The notes: generated by a model from the sequence alone, not told the origin. A stretch of 64,000 bases of DNA from Chromatiales bacterium (GCA_016789845.1 JAEUQA010000013.1:62001-126000); one strand, 5' to 3'; positions 25,212 through 34,103 are shown, counted from the stretch's first letter. Translations and numbers: made by a program.

Positions 25212-27573
25212 CGAACTCTTGCCCGGCAACGTCGACCTGCTCCGGCTCGACGCCTACTGGCGCGCCTGCAACTACCTGGCTGCCGGCATGATCTACCTGC
25301 AAGACAACCCACTGCTGCGCGAGCCGCTGCGGCGGGACCACATCAAGCAACGACTGCTCGGGCATTGGGGCACGAGTCCGGGCCTGGCCTTCATGTACGT
25401 GCACCTGAACCGGCTGATCCTGCGCCATGACGTCAACGCGATCTTTCTCGCCGGACCGGGGCACGGGGCGCCGGGCGTCCTCGCTCCCGTCTATCTGGAA
25501 GGGACCTACAGCGAGGTCTATCCGCACAAGAGTGAGACCGTCGCGGGGATGGGCCGATTCTTCCACGACTTCTCGTTCCCCGGGGGCATCGGCAGCCACT
25601 GCACACCGGAGCTGCCCGGCTCGATTCACGAGGGTGGCGAACTCGGGTACAGCCTGTCCCACGGGTTCGGCGCGGCCTTCGACAACCCGGATCTGCTCGT
25701 GGCCGTCGCGGTGGGCGACGGCGAGGCCGAGACGGGGCCTCTCGCCACCGCCTGGCACTCGAACAAGTTCCTCAATCCCGCCCGTGACGGCGCGGTGCTG
25801 CCCATCCTGCACCTCAACGGCTACAAGATTAACAACCCAACGATACTGGCGCGCATTCCGCACGAGGAACTGGATGCCCTGCTCCGGGGCTACGGGTGGT
25901 CACCCCGGTTTGTCGAGGGCGAAGACCCCCTGACCATGCACCGGCTGATGGCGGCAACGCTGGACCGGTGCCTGAAGGACATCCGGCGGCTCCAGCAGGA
26001 CGCGCGCACCCGCGGGGACGCGCCGCGGCCGCGCTGGCCAATGATTGTGCTCCGCAGCCCCAAGGGGTGGACAGGCCCGGCCGAAGTCGACGGACACCGC
26101 ATCGTGAATTCCTGGCGGGCACATCAGGTGCCGCTGACCGCCGTGCGGGAGAATCCGGCGCAGCTCGCGACACTGGAGGCCTGGCTGCGGAGTTATCGGC
26201 CCGAAGAACTGTTCGACAGTTCGGGCCGGCTGATCGCCGACTTGCGTCGGCTCGCGCCAACCGGCCAGCGGCGGATGAGTGCGAATCCCCACGCCAATGG
26301 CGGACTGCTCCGGCACCCACTGCGCCTGCCCGACGTTCGCACCTACGCCGTGCCGGTTGATGGGCCGGGCCGCAGCGAAGCCGAAAGCACCCGCCCCCTC
26401 GCCGCGTATCTCCGGGACATCCTGCGGCAGAATCCCCACGGCTTCCGGGTCTTCGGCCCGGACGAAACGACGTCGAACAGGCTCGATGCAGTCTACGCGG
26501 TCAGCGGGAAGACCTGGATGGCGGATCTGCTTCCGGCCGATGCCGACGGCGGCCACCTGGCGCGGGACGGCCGGGTGATGGAAATGCTGTCCGAGCACAC
26601 CATCGAGGGCTGGCTGGAGGGCTACCTGCTCACGGGCCGTCACGGCCTCCTGGCCACCTACGAGGCCTTCGTGCACGTCATCGATTCCATGTTCAACCAG
26701 TACGCCAAATGGCTTGACACCTGCCAGGACATCGCCTGGCGGGCGCCCGTCTCATCGCTCAACCTGCTGATCACGTCGACGGTCTGGCGGCAGGATCACA
26801 ACGGCTTCACTCACCAGGACCCCGGCTTCCTCGACATCGTCGTCAACAAGAGCCCCCGGGTCACGCGGATTTACCTGCCGCCGGACGCGAACTGCCTCCT
26901 GGCCGTGGGCGATCATTGCCTGAAGAGTACCGGACACATCAACGTGGTCGTCGCGGACAAGCAACGGCACCTCCAGTACCTGGACATGGACAGCGCCCTT
27001 CGTCACTGCGAGAAGGGCATCGGGACCTGGGACTGGGCGGGCAGCGAGCGGGCCGGTGAACCAGACGTCGTGCTGGCCGGCTGCGGGGATGTAGCCACCC
27101 GGGAGGCGCTGGGGGCGGCCGCGCTCCTGCGGGAGTTCGTTCCCGACCTGCGGGTCCGCTTTGTCAACGTCGTTGATCTCTACACGCTGACCCCACCGCG
27201 GGAGCACCCCCACGGCCTGCCGGACGCCGACTTCGATGCGTTGTTCACGACCGACAAGCCGATCGTCTTCAACTTTCACGGCTACCCGTGGCTCATTCAT
27301 CGCCTTGCCTACCGGCGCACGAACCACGGCAACCTCCACGTCCGGGGCTACAAGGAAAAGGGCAACATCAACACGCCCCTCGAACTGGCCATCCGGAATG
27401 AGGTGGACCGCTTCAGCCTGGCCCTCGACGTCATCGGCCGGGTGCCGCGGCTGCGAACGTCTACAGGAATGGCTCAGAACACCCTCAGGAGTCTCCAGGC
27501 CGATTGTCTCCGTCATGCCCGCGAACACGGGATTGACCACGCGCGGTACCGGGACTGGCGATGGCCCGGCTGA
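25201..27573 (+). CDS. xfp: Phosphoketolase (xylulose-5-P/fructose-6-P)
   Basis: A 790-residue thiamine-diphosphate enzyme that splits xylulose-5-phosphate or fructose-6-phosphate with phosphate to acetyl phosphate. Signatures are [60 protein letters not shown] and [20 protein letters not shown] (the thiamine site), then [11 protein letters not shown] and EFRDAY-equivalent [12 protein letters not shown]. The C-terminal [20 protein letters not shown] and [20 protein letters not shown] are intact. Length is normal. ATG 25201 overlaps the end of glgP, indicating translational coupling. Such genes often appear in anoxic-stress or energy-saving clusters. Confidence 0.95.
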   Translation: MSASELLPGNVDLLRLDAYWRACNYLAAGMIYLQDNPLLREPLRRDHIKQRLLGHWGTSPGLAFMYVHLNRLILRHDVNAIFLAGPGHGAPGVLAPVYLEGTYSEVYPHKSETVAGMGRFFHDFSFPGGIGSHCTPELPGSIHEGGELGYSLSHGFGAAFDNPDLLVAVAVGDGEAETGPLATAWHSNKFLNPARDGAVLPILHLNGYKINNPTILARIPHEELDALLRGYGWSPRFVEGEDPLTMHRLMAATLDRCLKDIRRLQQDARTRGDAPRPRWPMIVLRSPKGWTGPAEVDGHRIVNSWRAHQVPLTAVRENPAQLATLEAWLRSYRPEELFDSSGRLIADLRRLAPTGQRRMSANPHANGGLLRHPLRLPDVRTYAVPVDGPGRSEAESTRPLAAYLRDILRQNPHGFRVFGPDETTSNRLDAVYAVSGKTWMADLLPADADGGHLARDGRVMEMLSEHTIEGWLEGYLLTGRHGLLATYEAFVHVIDSMFNQYAKWLDTCQDIAWRAPVSSLNLLITSTVWRQDHNGFTHQDPGFLDIVVNKSPRVTRIYLPPDANCLLAVGDHCLKSTGHINVVVADKQRHLQYLDMDSALRHCEKGIGTWDWAGSERAGEPDVVLAGCGDVATREALGAAALLREFVPDLRVRFVNVVDLYTLTPPREHPHGLPDADFDALFTTDKPIVFNFHGYPWLIHRLAYRRTNHGNLHVRGYKEKGNINTPLELAIRNEVDRFSLALDVIGRVPRLRTSTGMAQNTLRSLQADCLRHAREHGIDHARYRDWRWPG

Positions 27574-27613
27574 CCGGTCGGGTCCCGGAGCACTCCCTGG
27601 GCAGCCGAGTGTG

Positions 27614-28402
27614 ATGCGACCAGTGCCCTGGCAAGGTCGAGCGGTGCTCGGTATGGGCTGGGGCGGCTTCGCGGGGCTCACCGGCGATAACGTGCAGCAC
27701 TCCCACCACGCGCTGCAGATTTGCGTGGCCGACACGGGATGCATCGTGGAGGACGAGCCCGGTCGCCGGACCGGCGGTCCGGTGCTGGTCGTCAACGCCC
27801 GGGCAACGCACCGGCTGTTGCCCAGCGCCAGGCCGGTCACCCTGTGGTACCTGGATCCGCAAACCCGTTTGGCGCGCACGCTGATGACGACCCGGCAAGC
27901 GTCGAACCGGGTGTGGCCAGCGACCGTGCCCCCGGAACGGCTGTCGCTGGACGCCATTTTGGGGGCGCTGCAACCACCCACCGAGGCGCTTGCAGAAGCC
28001 CTGGGCCTGACCCTGGGCCCAGCCCCGGTTGATGCCCGTATGGCCGACGCCGTCGCCTGGCTGCACGCGCGCGGCGGCGAGGCGATCAGCGCTTCGGCCG
28101 CTGCGCACGCGACCGGCCTGTCCGTTAGCCGCTACCTGCACCGCCTGCGCGCCTACACCGGGCTGCCATTCCGGCCCTACGTGCGGTGGCTGCGGATCCT
28201 GTTGGCCATCGAGTCGGTCCTGGCCGGGAGCAGCCTGACCGAGGCGGCCCATGCCGCCGGCTTTGCCGACGCGGCACACTTCTCCCGGACCTTTCGCCGC
28301 CACTTCGGCGCGGCGCCGCTCACCGTTCTTGGCCAGGTCCAGCCCGTCAGCAGCCGCAGCCAGATTGTTCAAGCGCCCGGGCTCACCCGCCAGGTACGGT
28401 AG
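27614..28402 (+). CDS. AraC-family transcriptional regulator
   Basis: A 262-residue regulator starting at ATG 27614, 40 bases after the phosphoketolase gene. The N-terminal 130 residues look like a cupin sensing domain (NVQHSHHALQICVADTGCIV). The C-terminal DNA-binding part has two HTH units: ISASAAAHATGLSVSRYLHR and LTEAAHAAGFADAAHFSRTF, the second being the AraC signature (FRRHFGAAPLTVLG). It may regulate the block it sits in. The ligand is unknown. Confidence 0.88.
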   Translation: MRPVPWQGRAVLGMGWGGFAGLTGDNVQHSHHALQICVADTGCIVEDEPGRRTGGPVLVVNARATHRLLPSARPVTLWYLDPQTRLARTLMTTRQASNRVWPATVPPERLSLDAILGALQPPTEALAEALGLTLGPAPVDARMADAVAWLHARGGEAISASAAAHATGLSVSRYLHRLRAYTGLPFRPYVRWLRILLAIESVLAGSSLTEAAHAAGFADAAHFSRTFRRHFGAAPLTVLGQVQPVSSRSQIVQAPGLTRQVR

Positions 28403-28434
28403 TGACGAACTGCGATACCGAGGCGAACGTCCAC

Positions 28435-29268
28435 ATGCCAACACTTTGCCGCTACACCGCCTATCCGCTCATCTTCGGGGGCGCCACGACCGCCATCCTC
28501 GTGCTCGGCCCCCGGGACTTCTGGCCCGCTGTTCCGCTGGTGGTGGCAGTTGCCCTGCTGTCCGTCGCGCTCCTGGAACGGGTGCAGCCCTACCGGCGTG
28601 CGTGGAATCAGGACCACGGCGATACGATGACGGACGTCGTCCACAACATCGTGAACCTGGCCCTCATGGCGGCGGCCGTCACCGGGCTGGCGCTCCTTGA
28701 CGAGTCCCGCGGGTCCCTGCGCGGCTGGCCGGACAGCTGGCCCATCGGGCTTCAGGTGTTGCTCGCGGGCACCGTCCTCGACGTCAGCCTGTACGCAATG
28801 CATCGCCTGAGCCACCACGCCCGGCCCCTGTGGCGACTGCACACGCCCCATCACAGCCCGCGGCGCCTCTACTTTCTGAATGGCGAACGGCGCCATCCGT
28901 TGAGTGCTGTCGTTCTGGCCGCCCCGGGCCTCGCCATCCTCGCGGCACTGGGAGCGGAGCCGCTGGCGGTCCAGCTGTGGTTTGCCGTGCTGACGGTGCA
29001 CCTGGCGTTCCAGCACGCCAACATCGACTACAGCCTTGGTCCATTCGCGGGGCTCCTGGGCGTGGCTGAAACCCATCGGTGGCACCACCTCCGGGCCCTC
29101 GAAACATCCCAGGTCAACTTTGGCGAGTTCTGGATGTTGTGGGACCACCTTGGCGGCACCTACCACGGCGGGACCGAGGCTGACGATGAGGTGGGTCTGC
29201 GCCGGAACGACGTGCCGCCGGAGTACCTGGCGCAGCTGAGCTATCCGTTCCGCACGACATCGGGATAG
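28435..29268 (+). CDS. Sterol desaturase / fatty acid hydroxylase family membrane enzyme
   Basis: A 277-residue membrane di-iron enzyme. ATG 28435 is preferred over a GTG at 28402; a GAGG ribosome site lies about ten bases upstream. Four or five membrane segments (first at PLIFGGATTAILVLG, FWPAVPLVVAVALLSVALLE) surround the histidine clusters of the family: HRLSHH, HTPHHSPRR, HLAFQHANIDY and HRWHHL. These bind two irons and activate oxygen to hydroxylate a lipid. The gene ends the phosphorylase-phosphoketolase-AraC run. The substrate is unknown; bacterial members act on fatty acids, sterol-like lipids or carotenoids. Confidence 0.85.
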   Translation: MPTLCRYTAYPLIFGGATTAILVLGPRDFWPAVPLVVAVALLSVALLERVQPYRRAWNQDHGDTMTDVVHNIVNLALMAAAVTGLALLDESRGSLRGWPDSWPIGLQVLLAGTVLDVSLYAMHRLSHHARPLWRLHTPHHSPRRLYFLNGERRHPLSAVVLAAPGLAILAALGAEPLAVQLWFAVLTVHLAFQHANIDYSLGPFAGLLGVAETHRWHHLRALETSQVNFGEFWMLWDHLGGTYHGGTEADDEVGLRRNDVPPEYLAQLSYPFRTTSG

Positions 29269-29488
29269 TCACGCCACGCGGTGCCGTTCGCGCGTCGCCA
29301 CACCTCAGTCTTGAATGCGGCAGTAAACCACGGGCGTCGACTCATGATGCAACTTCGTAATCATCGCTCTTTTGGGTTGTTGCATCGACTGATTGAGAGC
29401 GCCGAGCAATGGGATTTCTAAACCGCCTCGCCCAGAGAATTACGGATAATCCCGTTGCAATGGCCCAATTGGGTCCCCCCAATTAATA

Positions 29489-30179
29489 GTTAGCTGTGTC
29501 ACAAACGGAGCAGTTATGCAGCAATATTCCAAATCAAAATACGTCCCAGCGTTGAGCTTTTACTGGCTTACTCCCTATTACGATACGGTCGTAGGCACAA
29601 CCACGCGACAGCGTTCGTTCAAGCACGCCCTCATCTTGCAAGCTGCCTTCAAGGCAGGGCACGAGGTTTTAGACCTTGCCTCTGGCACGGGCACGCTGGC
29701 CATTTGGGTCAAACAAAACCAGCCATTAGCCACTGTTACGGGCGTTGACGGCGACCCCGCTATATTGTCCATCGCTACGCGCAAAGCCCAAAACGCCAAT
29801 GTCGCGGTGCAGTTTGACCACGCACTTTCATACAGCCTGCCCTATCCAGCAGCGCACTTCGACCGCGTAGTTTCAAGCCTGTTTTTCCATCACCTCACTT
29901 GGGAAAGCAAACAACGAACAGCACAGGAACTGTTCCGCGTTCTCAAGCCCGGTGCAGAGCTGCACGTCGCTGATTGGGGCTATCCCACAAACGCCCTGAT
30001 GCGTTGTCTGTTCCTATCCGTCCAGCTTCTCGATGGGTTCACAAACACACAAGACAATGTATCGGGCAAGCTCATCGAGCTATTCCAGCAGGCTGGGTTT
30101 TCTGAGGTTGCACAACGGCAAACCTTCAGCACTATCTTCGGCACCATGGCTTTATACAGCGCGGTCAAACCCAGCTAAC
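29489..30179 (+). mobile_element. Cassette-like insertion bounded by GTTAGCTG / CAGCTAAC
   Basis: GTTAGCTG at 29489-29496 and its exact complement CAGCTAAC at 30172-30179 enclose the methyltransferase gene almost perfectly. Integron cassettes have this layout (a GTTRRRY-like core before the gene and an RYYYAAC-like inverse core after it). The first does not fully match the GTTRRRY consensus, and no complete attC fold or integron integrase is seen. The enclosed DNA is clearly less GC-rich than its surroundings. A captured cassette is a plausible inference. Confidence 0.35.
29516..30178 (+). CDS. SAM-dependent class I methyltransferase
   Basis: A 220-residue Rossmann-fold methyltransferase. 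SAM-binding motif I is EVLDLASGTGTLAIWVKQ, motif II the acidic GVDGDPAIL, and motif IV is in FDRVVSSLFFHHLTWES. The C-terminal part (ELFRVLKPGAELHVADWGYP) is typical of UbiE/Methyltransf_11 enzymes. Its base composition and codons (many AAA, CAA, ACT) differ from all neighbours, a sign of transfer. It is bounded by short inverted repeats and has its own 250-base upstream spacer. The substrate is unknown; no Cys pattern for arsenite methylation is present. Confidence 0.85.
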   Translation: MQQYSKSKYVPALSFYWLTPYYDTVVGTTTRQRSFKHALILQAAFKAGHEVLDLASGTGTLAIWVKQNQPLATVTGVDGDPAILSIATRKAQNANVAVQFDHALSYSLPYPAAHFDRVVSSLFFHHLTWESKQRTAQELFRVLKPGAELHVADWGYPTNALMRCLFLSVQLLDGFTNTQDNVSGKLIELFQQAGFSEVAQRQTFSTIFGTMALYSAVKPS

Positions 30180-30181
30180 AA

Positions 30182-30338
30182 GGCGCTCCTCGCCTCGTTG
30201 CAGGTTGCGCCGCTGTCCGATATCGAGGCACTCTGGGACCGGGAGATTGAGGCGCGCGTGGCCGCCTACGATCGCGGCGAGACCCAGACCTACGCGGCTG
30301 AGGATGTATTCGCCGAAGCACGGCGCTTGGCTCGGTGA
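30182..30338 (+). pseudogene. Antitoxin fragment, 5' end lost
   Basis: Just after the methyltransferase stop the frame reads ALLASLQVAPLSDIEALWDR and continues VAAYDRGETQTYAAEDVFAE. This is the C-terminal two thirds of a small addiction-module antitoxin (Unstab_antitox type, RelB-like). The first 20 or so residues and any start codon are missing, replaced at the cassette-like boundary. It overlaps the toxin start by four bases, the usual layout. Confidence 0.65.
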
Positions 30339-30670
30339 CATCTGCTCGGTTCGTACCGGCAGCGCGGCGTGAGTTCCTCGCCGAGATCGTCTACTACAAC
30401 CAGGAGCAGGCGGGCCTTGGCGCTCGCTTTACCGCCGCCGTCGAAGAGGCAGCAGCCCGGGCGCTGGCATTCCCTCATGCCGGATCGCCGGCAGCCGGAA
30501 ATACCCGGCGGGTGTTGCTTCAGGGCTTTCCCTTTTCCGTCGTCTACCGCGAAGTCCCCGCTGGCATTCTGGACCTGCCGGCCGGGTCATTGCCCGGAAC
30601 GGGCGATGAGATGAAGAAACTGCTGGACCGGGTCAGCCGGTGGCCGAATCCGGAACCGGTCGCACCTTAA
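30335..30670 (+). CDS. RelE/ParE-family toxin with altered C-terminus
   Basis: A 111-residue product starting at GTG 30335. The first 75 residues match RelE/ParE plasmid-stabilisation toxins (FVPAARREFLAEIVYYNQEQ, later FPHAGSPAAGNTRRVLLQGF, FSVVYREV). After GILDL the family's usual ending (a strand with a basic AHxxRRPxYW-like tail) is absent and replaced by GSLPGTGDEMKKLLDRVS. A late frameshift or recombination is likely. With the antitoxin truncated too, the pair is probably inactive, otherwise the unchecked toxin would be harmful (inference). Confidence 0.6.
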   Translation: MTSARFVPAARREFLAEIVYYNQEQAGLGARFTAAVEEAAARALAFPHAGSPAAGNTRRVLLQGFPFSVVYREVPAGILDLPAGSLPGTGDEMKKLLDRVSRWPNPEPVAP

Positions 30671-31578
30671 GTCAGGCGCTCGTGCCCCGTCACTACAGAG
30701 CTGCCGGCTGACTGCCGGGGTGGGGCTTCGGGTGGGGTGGAGGCCAGCAGCGCCGACAGCAGAATCACGAGGAGCATGACTGCCGCCTCGACGCGAATTC
30801 CCCAGCGCATGTGCCTGGCCGCACGCGCATCGCCGGCTGCCAGCCGAGGCGCCAGTCGCAGCTTGTGATACGCCGCAATGCCCATCAGCACCGTGAACCA
30901 GGTGAACTTCATGATGAGCAGCTGCCCGTACCAGGTCTTGAGCAGCGCAGCCGGGGCTTCCGCGTGAATCAGTGCGGTGATGATGCCGGCGGCTGCCAGG
31001 GTGCCGACGGCGGCAAGCGCCAGTCTTGAGAATCGGGCCACCGCGGGCGCCGAGATCGCGGGCGTCTCCCTGCCCAGCAGCCGGTGCAGCGGCCAGAGGG
31101 AGCCCGCCCAGTAAGCGGCGCAGGTCACGTGCAGGACCATCAGCGGCATCAGCAGGACGCCAGGGTCCAGGTTGGCCGGGTGGCCGATGAGAGAGCGGCT
31201 GATCGCCAGCGCCAGGGCCCCACCCAACAGCAGGCCGCGCTGACCTCGCCAGCCGCCGATCAGCAGCGCGATAAAACCCGCCAATGCCACGGCATTCAGC
31301 TGGGGCAGGTTGAGCGCCCCCACCAGCAATCCGCCGGCCGCAAACAGGGCCAGGCCCCGGCGCAGGGTAGCTGGCATCGGCTCGGGCACCGGGACCAGCA
31401 ACAGGAACCAGGCGGTGCCCACAGCCAGGAGCAGCAGGCCGACGTAAATGGCTCGACTGAATATCAGCGCATCCACGGGCGGCGCCGCCGCGGCGAGCGC
31501 CGGCAGCGCGGCCAGCATGAGGCTGGCCAGCGCGGCGGCCAACCACGACCGCCGGGAAGATTTACCACTGAAATTCAT
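30667..31578 (-). CDS. copD: CopD-family copper resistance membrane protein
   Basis: A 303-residue inner-membrane protein starting at ATG 31578. An N-terminal signal/anchor segment (LAAALASLMLAALPALAAAA) and about eight membrane helices follow. Features of the CopD domain are seen in LHVTCAAYWAGSLWPLHRLL, SRLALAAVGTLAAAGIITAL and TWYGQLLIMKFTWFTVLMGI. CopD proteins are thought to move copper across the inner membrane together with CopC; no copC gene is next to it. Just upstream lie two and a half 16-base direct repeats (31598-31637), a possible operator. The gene points away from the small membrane protein gene at 31681. Confidence 0.83.
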   Translation of the reverse strand: MNFSGKSSRRSWLAAALASLMLAALPALAAAAPPVDALIFSRAIYVGLLLLAVGTAWFLLLVPVPEPMPATLRRGLALFAAGGLLVGALNLPQLNAVALAGFIALLIGGWRGQRGLLLGGALALAISRSLIGHPANLDPGVLLMPLMVLHVTCAAYWAGSLWPLHRLLGRETPAISAPAVARFSRLALAAVGTLAAAGIITALIHAEAPAALLKTWYGQLLIMKFTWFTVLMGIAAYHKLRLAPRLAAGDARAARHMRWGIRVEAAVMLLVILLSALLASTPPEAPPRQSAGSSVVTGHERLT

Positions 31579-31597
31579 GGAGACCAAGATCTTAGTG

Positions 31598-31637
31598 TGG
31601 GGAGGTTTGACTATGGGTAGGTTTGATAGTGGGGAGG
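31598..31637. repeat. 16-base tandem repeats between copD and a divergent gene
   Basis: TGGGGAGGTTTGACTA (31598-31613), TGGGTAGGTTTGATAG (31614-31629) and the half copy TGGGGAGG (31630-31637) follow each other without gaps. The spacing is one and a half helical turns. The repeats lie 20 bases before the copD start on the minus strand. An operator for a copper-responsive regulator is plausible but not shown. Confidence 0.65.
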
Positions 31638-31680
31638 CTACTGATAAGGTAGCCCGGTGTCCTAGCGTCATCCAGAGTCA

Positions 31681-32118
31681 ATGTTGAACGTGAGCAGGCG
31701 GAACCCAATGATGCTGGCGGCCGTCTATGCACTGGCCCTGGCCAGCATCCTGTGCACACGGGTCCTCAAGGCGTTTACCCTGGCCGAGGGGCTCGCCGTT
31801 GCCGCCTTTATCTGCGGCCTCCTCCTGCTCTGGCGCCATCGACGCCAGCACCCCGGGATCCCACTGGCCTGGCCCGAGCGATTGATCGTGACCGGCTCCC
31901 TGGTCGGCCTGGCCGGAGTGCCACTGAAACTGCTGTTCAGCCTGCTCGGCATCGGTGCGCCGGCCCATGACATGGCCGATCACGCGAACACTGCAGGGAA
32001 CCCGTTATTGCTCCACATCAACCACCTGTTTTTCAATTTCGGCTTCCTGGTGTTGCTGTTCTCAGCCATCGCCTGGATAGCCGCCGCGATCCGGCGCGAG
32101 GATCGGCGGGCCACCTAA
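31681..32118 (+). CDS. Small four-helix membrane protein
   Basis: A 145-residue inner-membrane protein (or 136 residues from ATG 31708). Four hydrophobic segments are visible: MMLAAVYALALASILCTRVL, LAVAAFICGLLLLWRHRR, LIVTGSLVGLAGVPLKLLFS and LLHINHLFFNFGFLVLLFSA. Histidines in HDMADHANT and HINH are near the membrane surface and could bind metal. I do not recognise a named family. It is divergent from copD across a 102-base spacer with direct repeats, so it may respond to copper as well. Confidence 0.65.
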   Translation: MLNVSRRNPMMLAAVYALALASILCTRVLKAFTLAEGLAVAAFICGLLLLWRHRRQHPGIPLAWPERLIVTGSLVGLAGVPLKLLFSLLGIGAPAHDMADHANTAGNPLLLHINHLFFNFGFLVLLFSAIAWIAAAIRREDRRAT

Positions 32119-32157
32119 ATCGAAGCAGCTCGCCTGCGTCGATCCGGCGGCTCTTCA

Positions 32158-32398
32158 CAGTTCCCGGCGCGGAATATTGAACGCACCGTTCTCGATGACG
32201 GTGACCCGGTCGTCGAGGACCCAGAGGGGCTCCATCGCGTACAGGTCACCGGCTTCGAACGCCCGGGGCATGGCGCGAATCGTCATGCCGGGCCCCGGGG
32301 TGTCCGCTACCGAAGGCCAGGGCACACCGAAGGCCATTTGCCGTGACGGCGATCAGACGCCAACGATAAAGCCAGGCACGGCTCTCCAGCGTCTTCAT
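32158..32398 (-). pseudogene. Frameshifted small exported protein
   Basis: ATG 32398 has a very good ribosome site (GGAGAGGAA) and begins MKTLESRAWLYRWRLIAVTA, a signal-peptide-like start. A shift of frame near 32338 is needed to continue with MAFGVPWPSVAD, which completes the signal peptide, and then with MPRAFEAGDLYAMEPLWVLD, ending in NIPRREL at 32158. Without the shift the frame runs into unrelated sequence. It follows the propeller gene (stop 32411) in the same direction. The family is unknown; a sequencing error could also explain the break. Confidence 0.4.
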
Positions 32399-32410
32399 GA
32401 CTTCCTCTCC

Positions 32411-33379
32411 TCAATGAAACGTGGCAACGCCGGCCAGGCTCCGCCGGGGGGCCGAGTAGCCGGTGTCGATCAGGCCGACGATCTGCCCGGACTCCAGGTC
32501 GAGCTTGGCGACAACGCCGGTCCAGATACTGGCCACGAGCACAAACCGCGGGTCGGGACACACGGCGATCTCCGCCCAGCCGTAGCCGCCGCCGAGGTCA
32601 TACTCCCGGAGCACCCGCCCCGCCTCGTCCAGCAAATCCATGGTCTTGCCCCGGGTCACCAGCAGGCGTCCGTCCGGGAGATAGCGCAAGGCAATGCCCC
32701 AGACGCCGTCGGTGATGTCGGTGCCGGGATAGCGCACCAGATCCTCCATCTGCCGGCCCGCGAGCACGTCGAAGCGACAGATACGCTTGCTGGTTTCTGC
32801 CATGTAGGTGATGAAACGGTCGCTGGGGTGCAGGGTGGAGTGGGTCACGCCCTTGAAGCCGGTGGGCTCGGGACAATGATCCACCTCGAACGTCTTCACC
32901 AGATTCCAGTCCCGGTCGTACTGGTAGATGTTCCCGTGGCCGAGTACGCCCGTGTCCGGGGTGCGCGGAAACTTGATGGTCGTGCGCTTCTCGATGCCCG
33001 GGGGTGGATCCTTCGCGAGCATGTGCTCACCCAGATAGACCGTGCCGTCCCGGGCGAAACTGGCGCTGCGGCAGACCCGCGGCAGAAACTTGTCGGACAG
33101 CGGCAGCTGCCGACCGGTCCGCGGATCAACATGGATCACCGACAAGTCATTGAAGGCCCACAGCAGGCCATTGCGATCGAACGTCAGACCACCAACCAGG
33201 TGGCTGCCACCCTGAGTCCACAGCGTACCCTTGAGCCGCATCTGGCCGTCGTACTGGAGAATTCGTCCCCGGCCGGCGTGGTCGTCCGACGGGTCGTCCA
33301 GTTCCGTCAAGCCAAGAAAGATGTCGCCGCGGGTGAACGGCTGCAGGGTGTCGTCCTTACTCACTACGCAAATCTCCAT
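32411..33379 (-). CDS. Cytoplasmic beta-propeller protein (SMP-30/NHL-like)
   Basis: A 322-residue protein without signal peptide, starting MEICVVSKDDTLQPF. Repeated strand blocks such as HLVGGLTFDRNGLLWAFNDL, SASFARDGTVYLGEHML, GVTHSTLHPSDRFITYMAET and GIALRYLPDGRLLVTRGKTM suggest a six-bladed propeller like gluconolactonase/SMP-30 or NHL proteins. No catalytic metal-site residues can be assigned with confidence. It lies between the cytochrome gene (75 bases) and the broken small gene, so it may be part of the copper operon. The function is unknown. Confidence 0.65.
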   Translation of the reverse strand: MEICVVSKDDTLQPFTRGDIFLGLTELDDPSDDHAGRGRILQYDGQMRLKGTLWTQGGSHLVGGLTFDRNGLLWAFNDLSVIHVDPRTGRQLPLSDKFLPRVCRSASFARDGTVYLGEHMLAKDPPPGIEKRTTIKFPRTPDTGVLGHGNIYQYDRDWNLVKTFEVDHCPEPTGFKGVTHSTLHPSDRFITYMAETSKRICRFDVLAGRQMEDLVRYPGTDITDGVWGIALRYLPDGRLLVTRGKTMDLLDEAGRVLREYDLGGGYGWAEIAVCPDPRFVLVASIWTGVVAKLDLESGQIVGLIDTGYSAPRRSLAGVATFH

Positions 33380-33453
33380 TTAATGAACTTGAGCACGCCC
33401 AGGCCGGTGCGATCCCTCCCCGCATGGCGGTATCGGTCTTCCCGAGCGCCGGA

Positions 33454-34092
33454 TCAGTGCTCGTGCGCGTGGTGGTCGTCGCCTTCATGGTCAGCGGCGA
33501 CGGGCTTCTCGCCGCCGGGCTCCTCGCGAGCGTCTTCGTGGCCGGCTGACGGTGACGGGGCGTCACTGCCATCACCGTGAGAGTGCCCGCTGCTGGCGGC
33601 CACCGCGGTCGTGTATCCCTCCCGGCTCTGGGCGGGAAGGGTGCGGAGAAAGGCGACCATGCCCCAGATGGCCTCGTCCTCCATGCTGCGGCCCCAAGCC
33701 GGCATGCCGGTTGCCTTCAGGCCGTGCTTGATGATCCAGAAATCACGGGCCGGGTCGCTGGCTGTGCGCATCGCGAGCGCGGGCGGCTGCGGATACAGGC
33801 CTCGCCGCAGCTCACTGTCGCCAACGCCCGGGCGAAGATGACACCCCTCGCACATGGCGGCGTAATTGCCGGCGCCCTGGCTCACGAGTTCAGGACGGTC
33901 CAGCGCGGGCACCCGGACGCGGGCGGCCCGTACGGCCACCGAGCGCTCGCGGCCCAGTTCCAGCAACCGGTGCAGCGTTCGACTGTGGGGCTCGTCCGCC
34001 GCCACGCTCAGTGTTCCGGACCACAGCACCCCCAGCCCAGCCAAACCGGCGGCCAGCACCAGGACCAGCAGTGACAAGGCGACCTTCTTCAT
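33454..34092 (-). CDS. Exported c-type cytochrome with His-rich tail
   Basis: A 212-residue protein with an N-terminal signal/anchor (VALSLLVLVLAAGLAGLGVL). A single haem c site CEGCH lies near residue 80, with the distal Met probably in TGMPAWG near residue 130. The C-terminus is unusual: about 45 residues rich in His, Asp and Glu (HSHGDGSDAPSPSAGHEDAR, then DHEGDDHHAHEH), a likely metal-binding tail. Such cytochromes are commonly encoded with copA/copB copper-resistance genes and may accept electrons from the oxidase. It starts 11 bases after copB. Confidence 0.82.
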   Translation of the reverse strand: MKKVALSLLVLVLAAGLAGLGVLWSGTLSVAADEPHSRTLHRLLELGRERSVAVRAARVRVPALDRPELVSQGAGNYAAMCEGCHLRPGVGDSELRRGLYPQPPALAMRTASDPARDFWIIKHGLKATGMPAWGRSMEDEAIWGMVAFLRTLPAQSREGYTTAVAASSGHSHGDGSDAPSPSAGHEDAREEPGGEKPVAADHEGDDHHAHEH

Positions 34093-34103
34093 TACCGCTC
34101 TCC

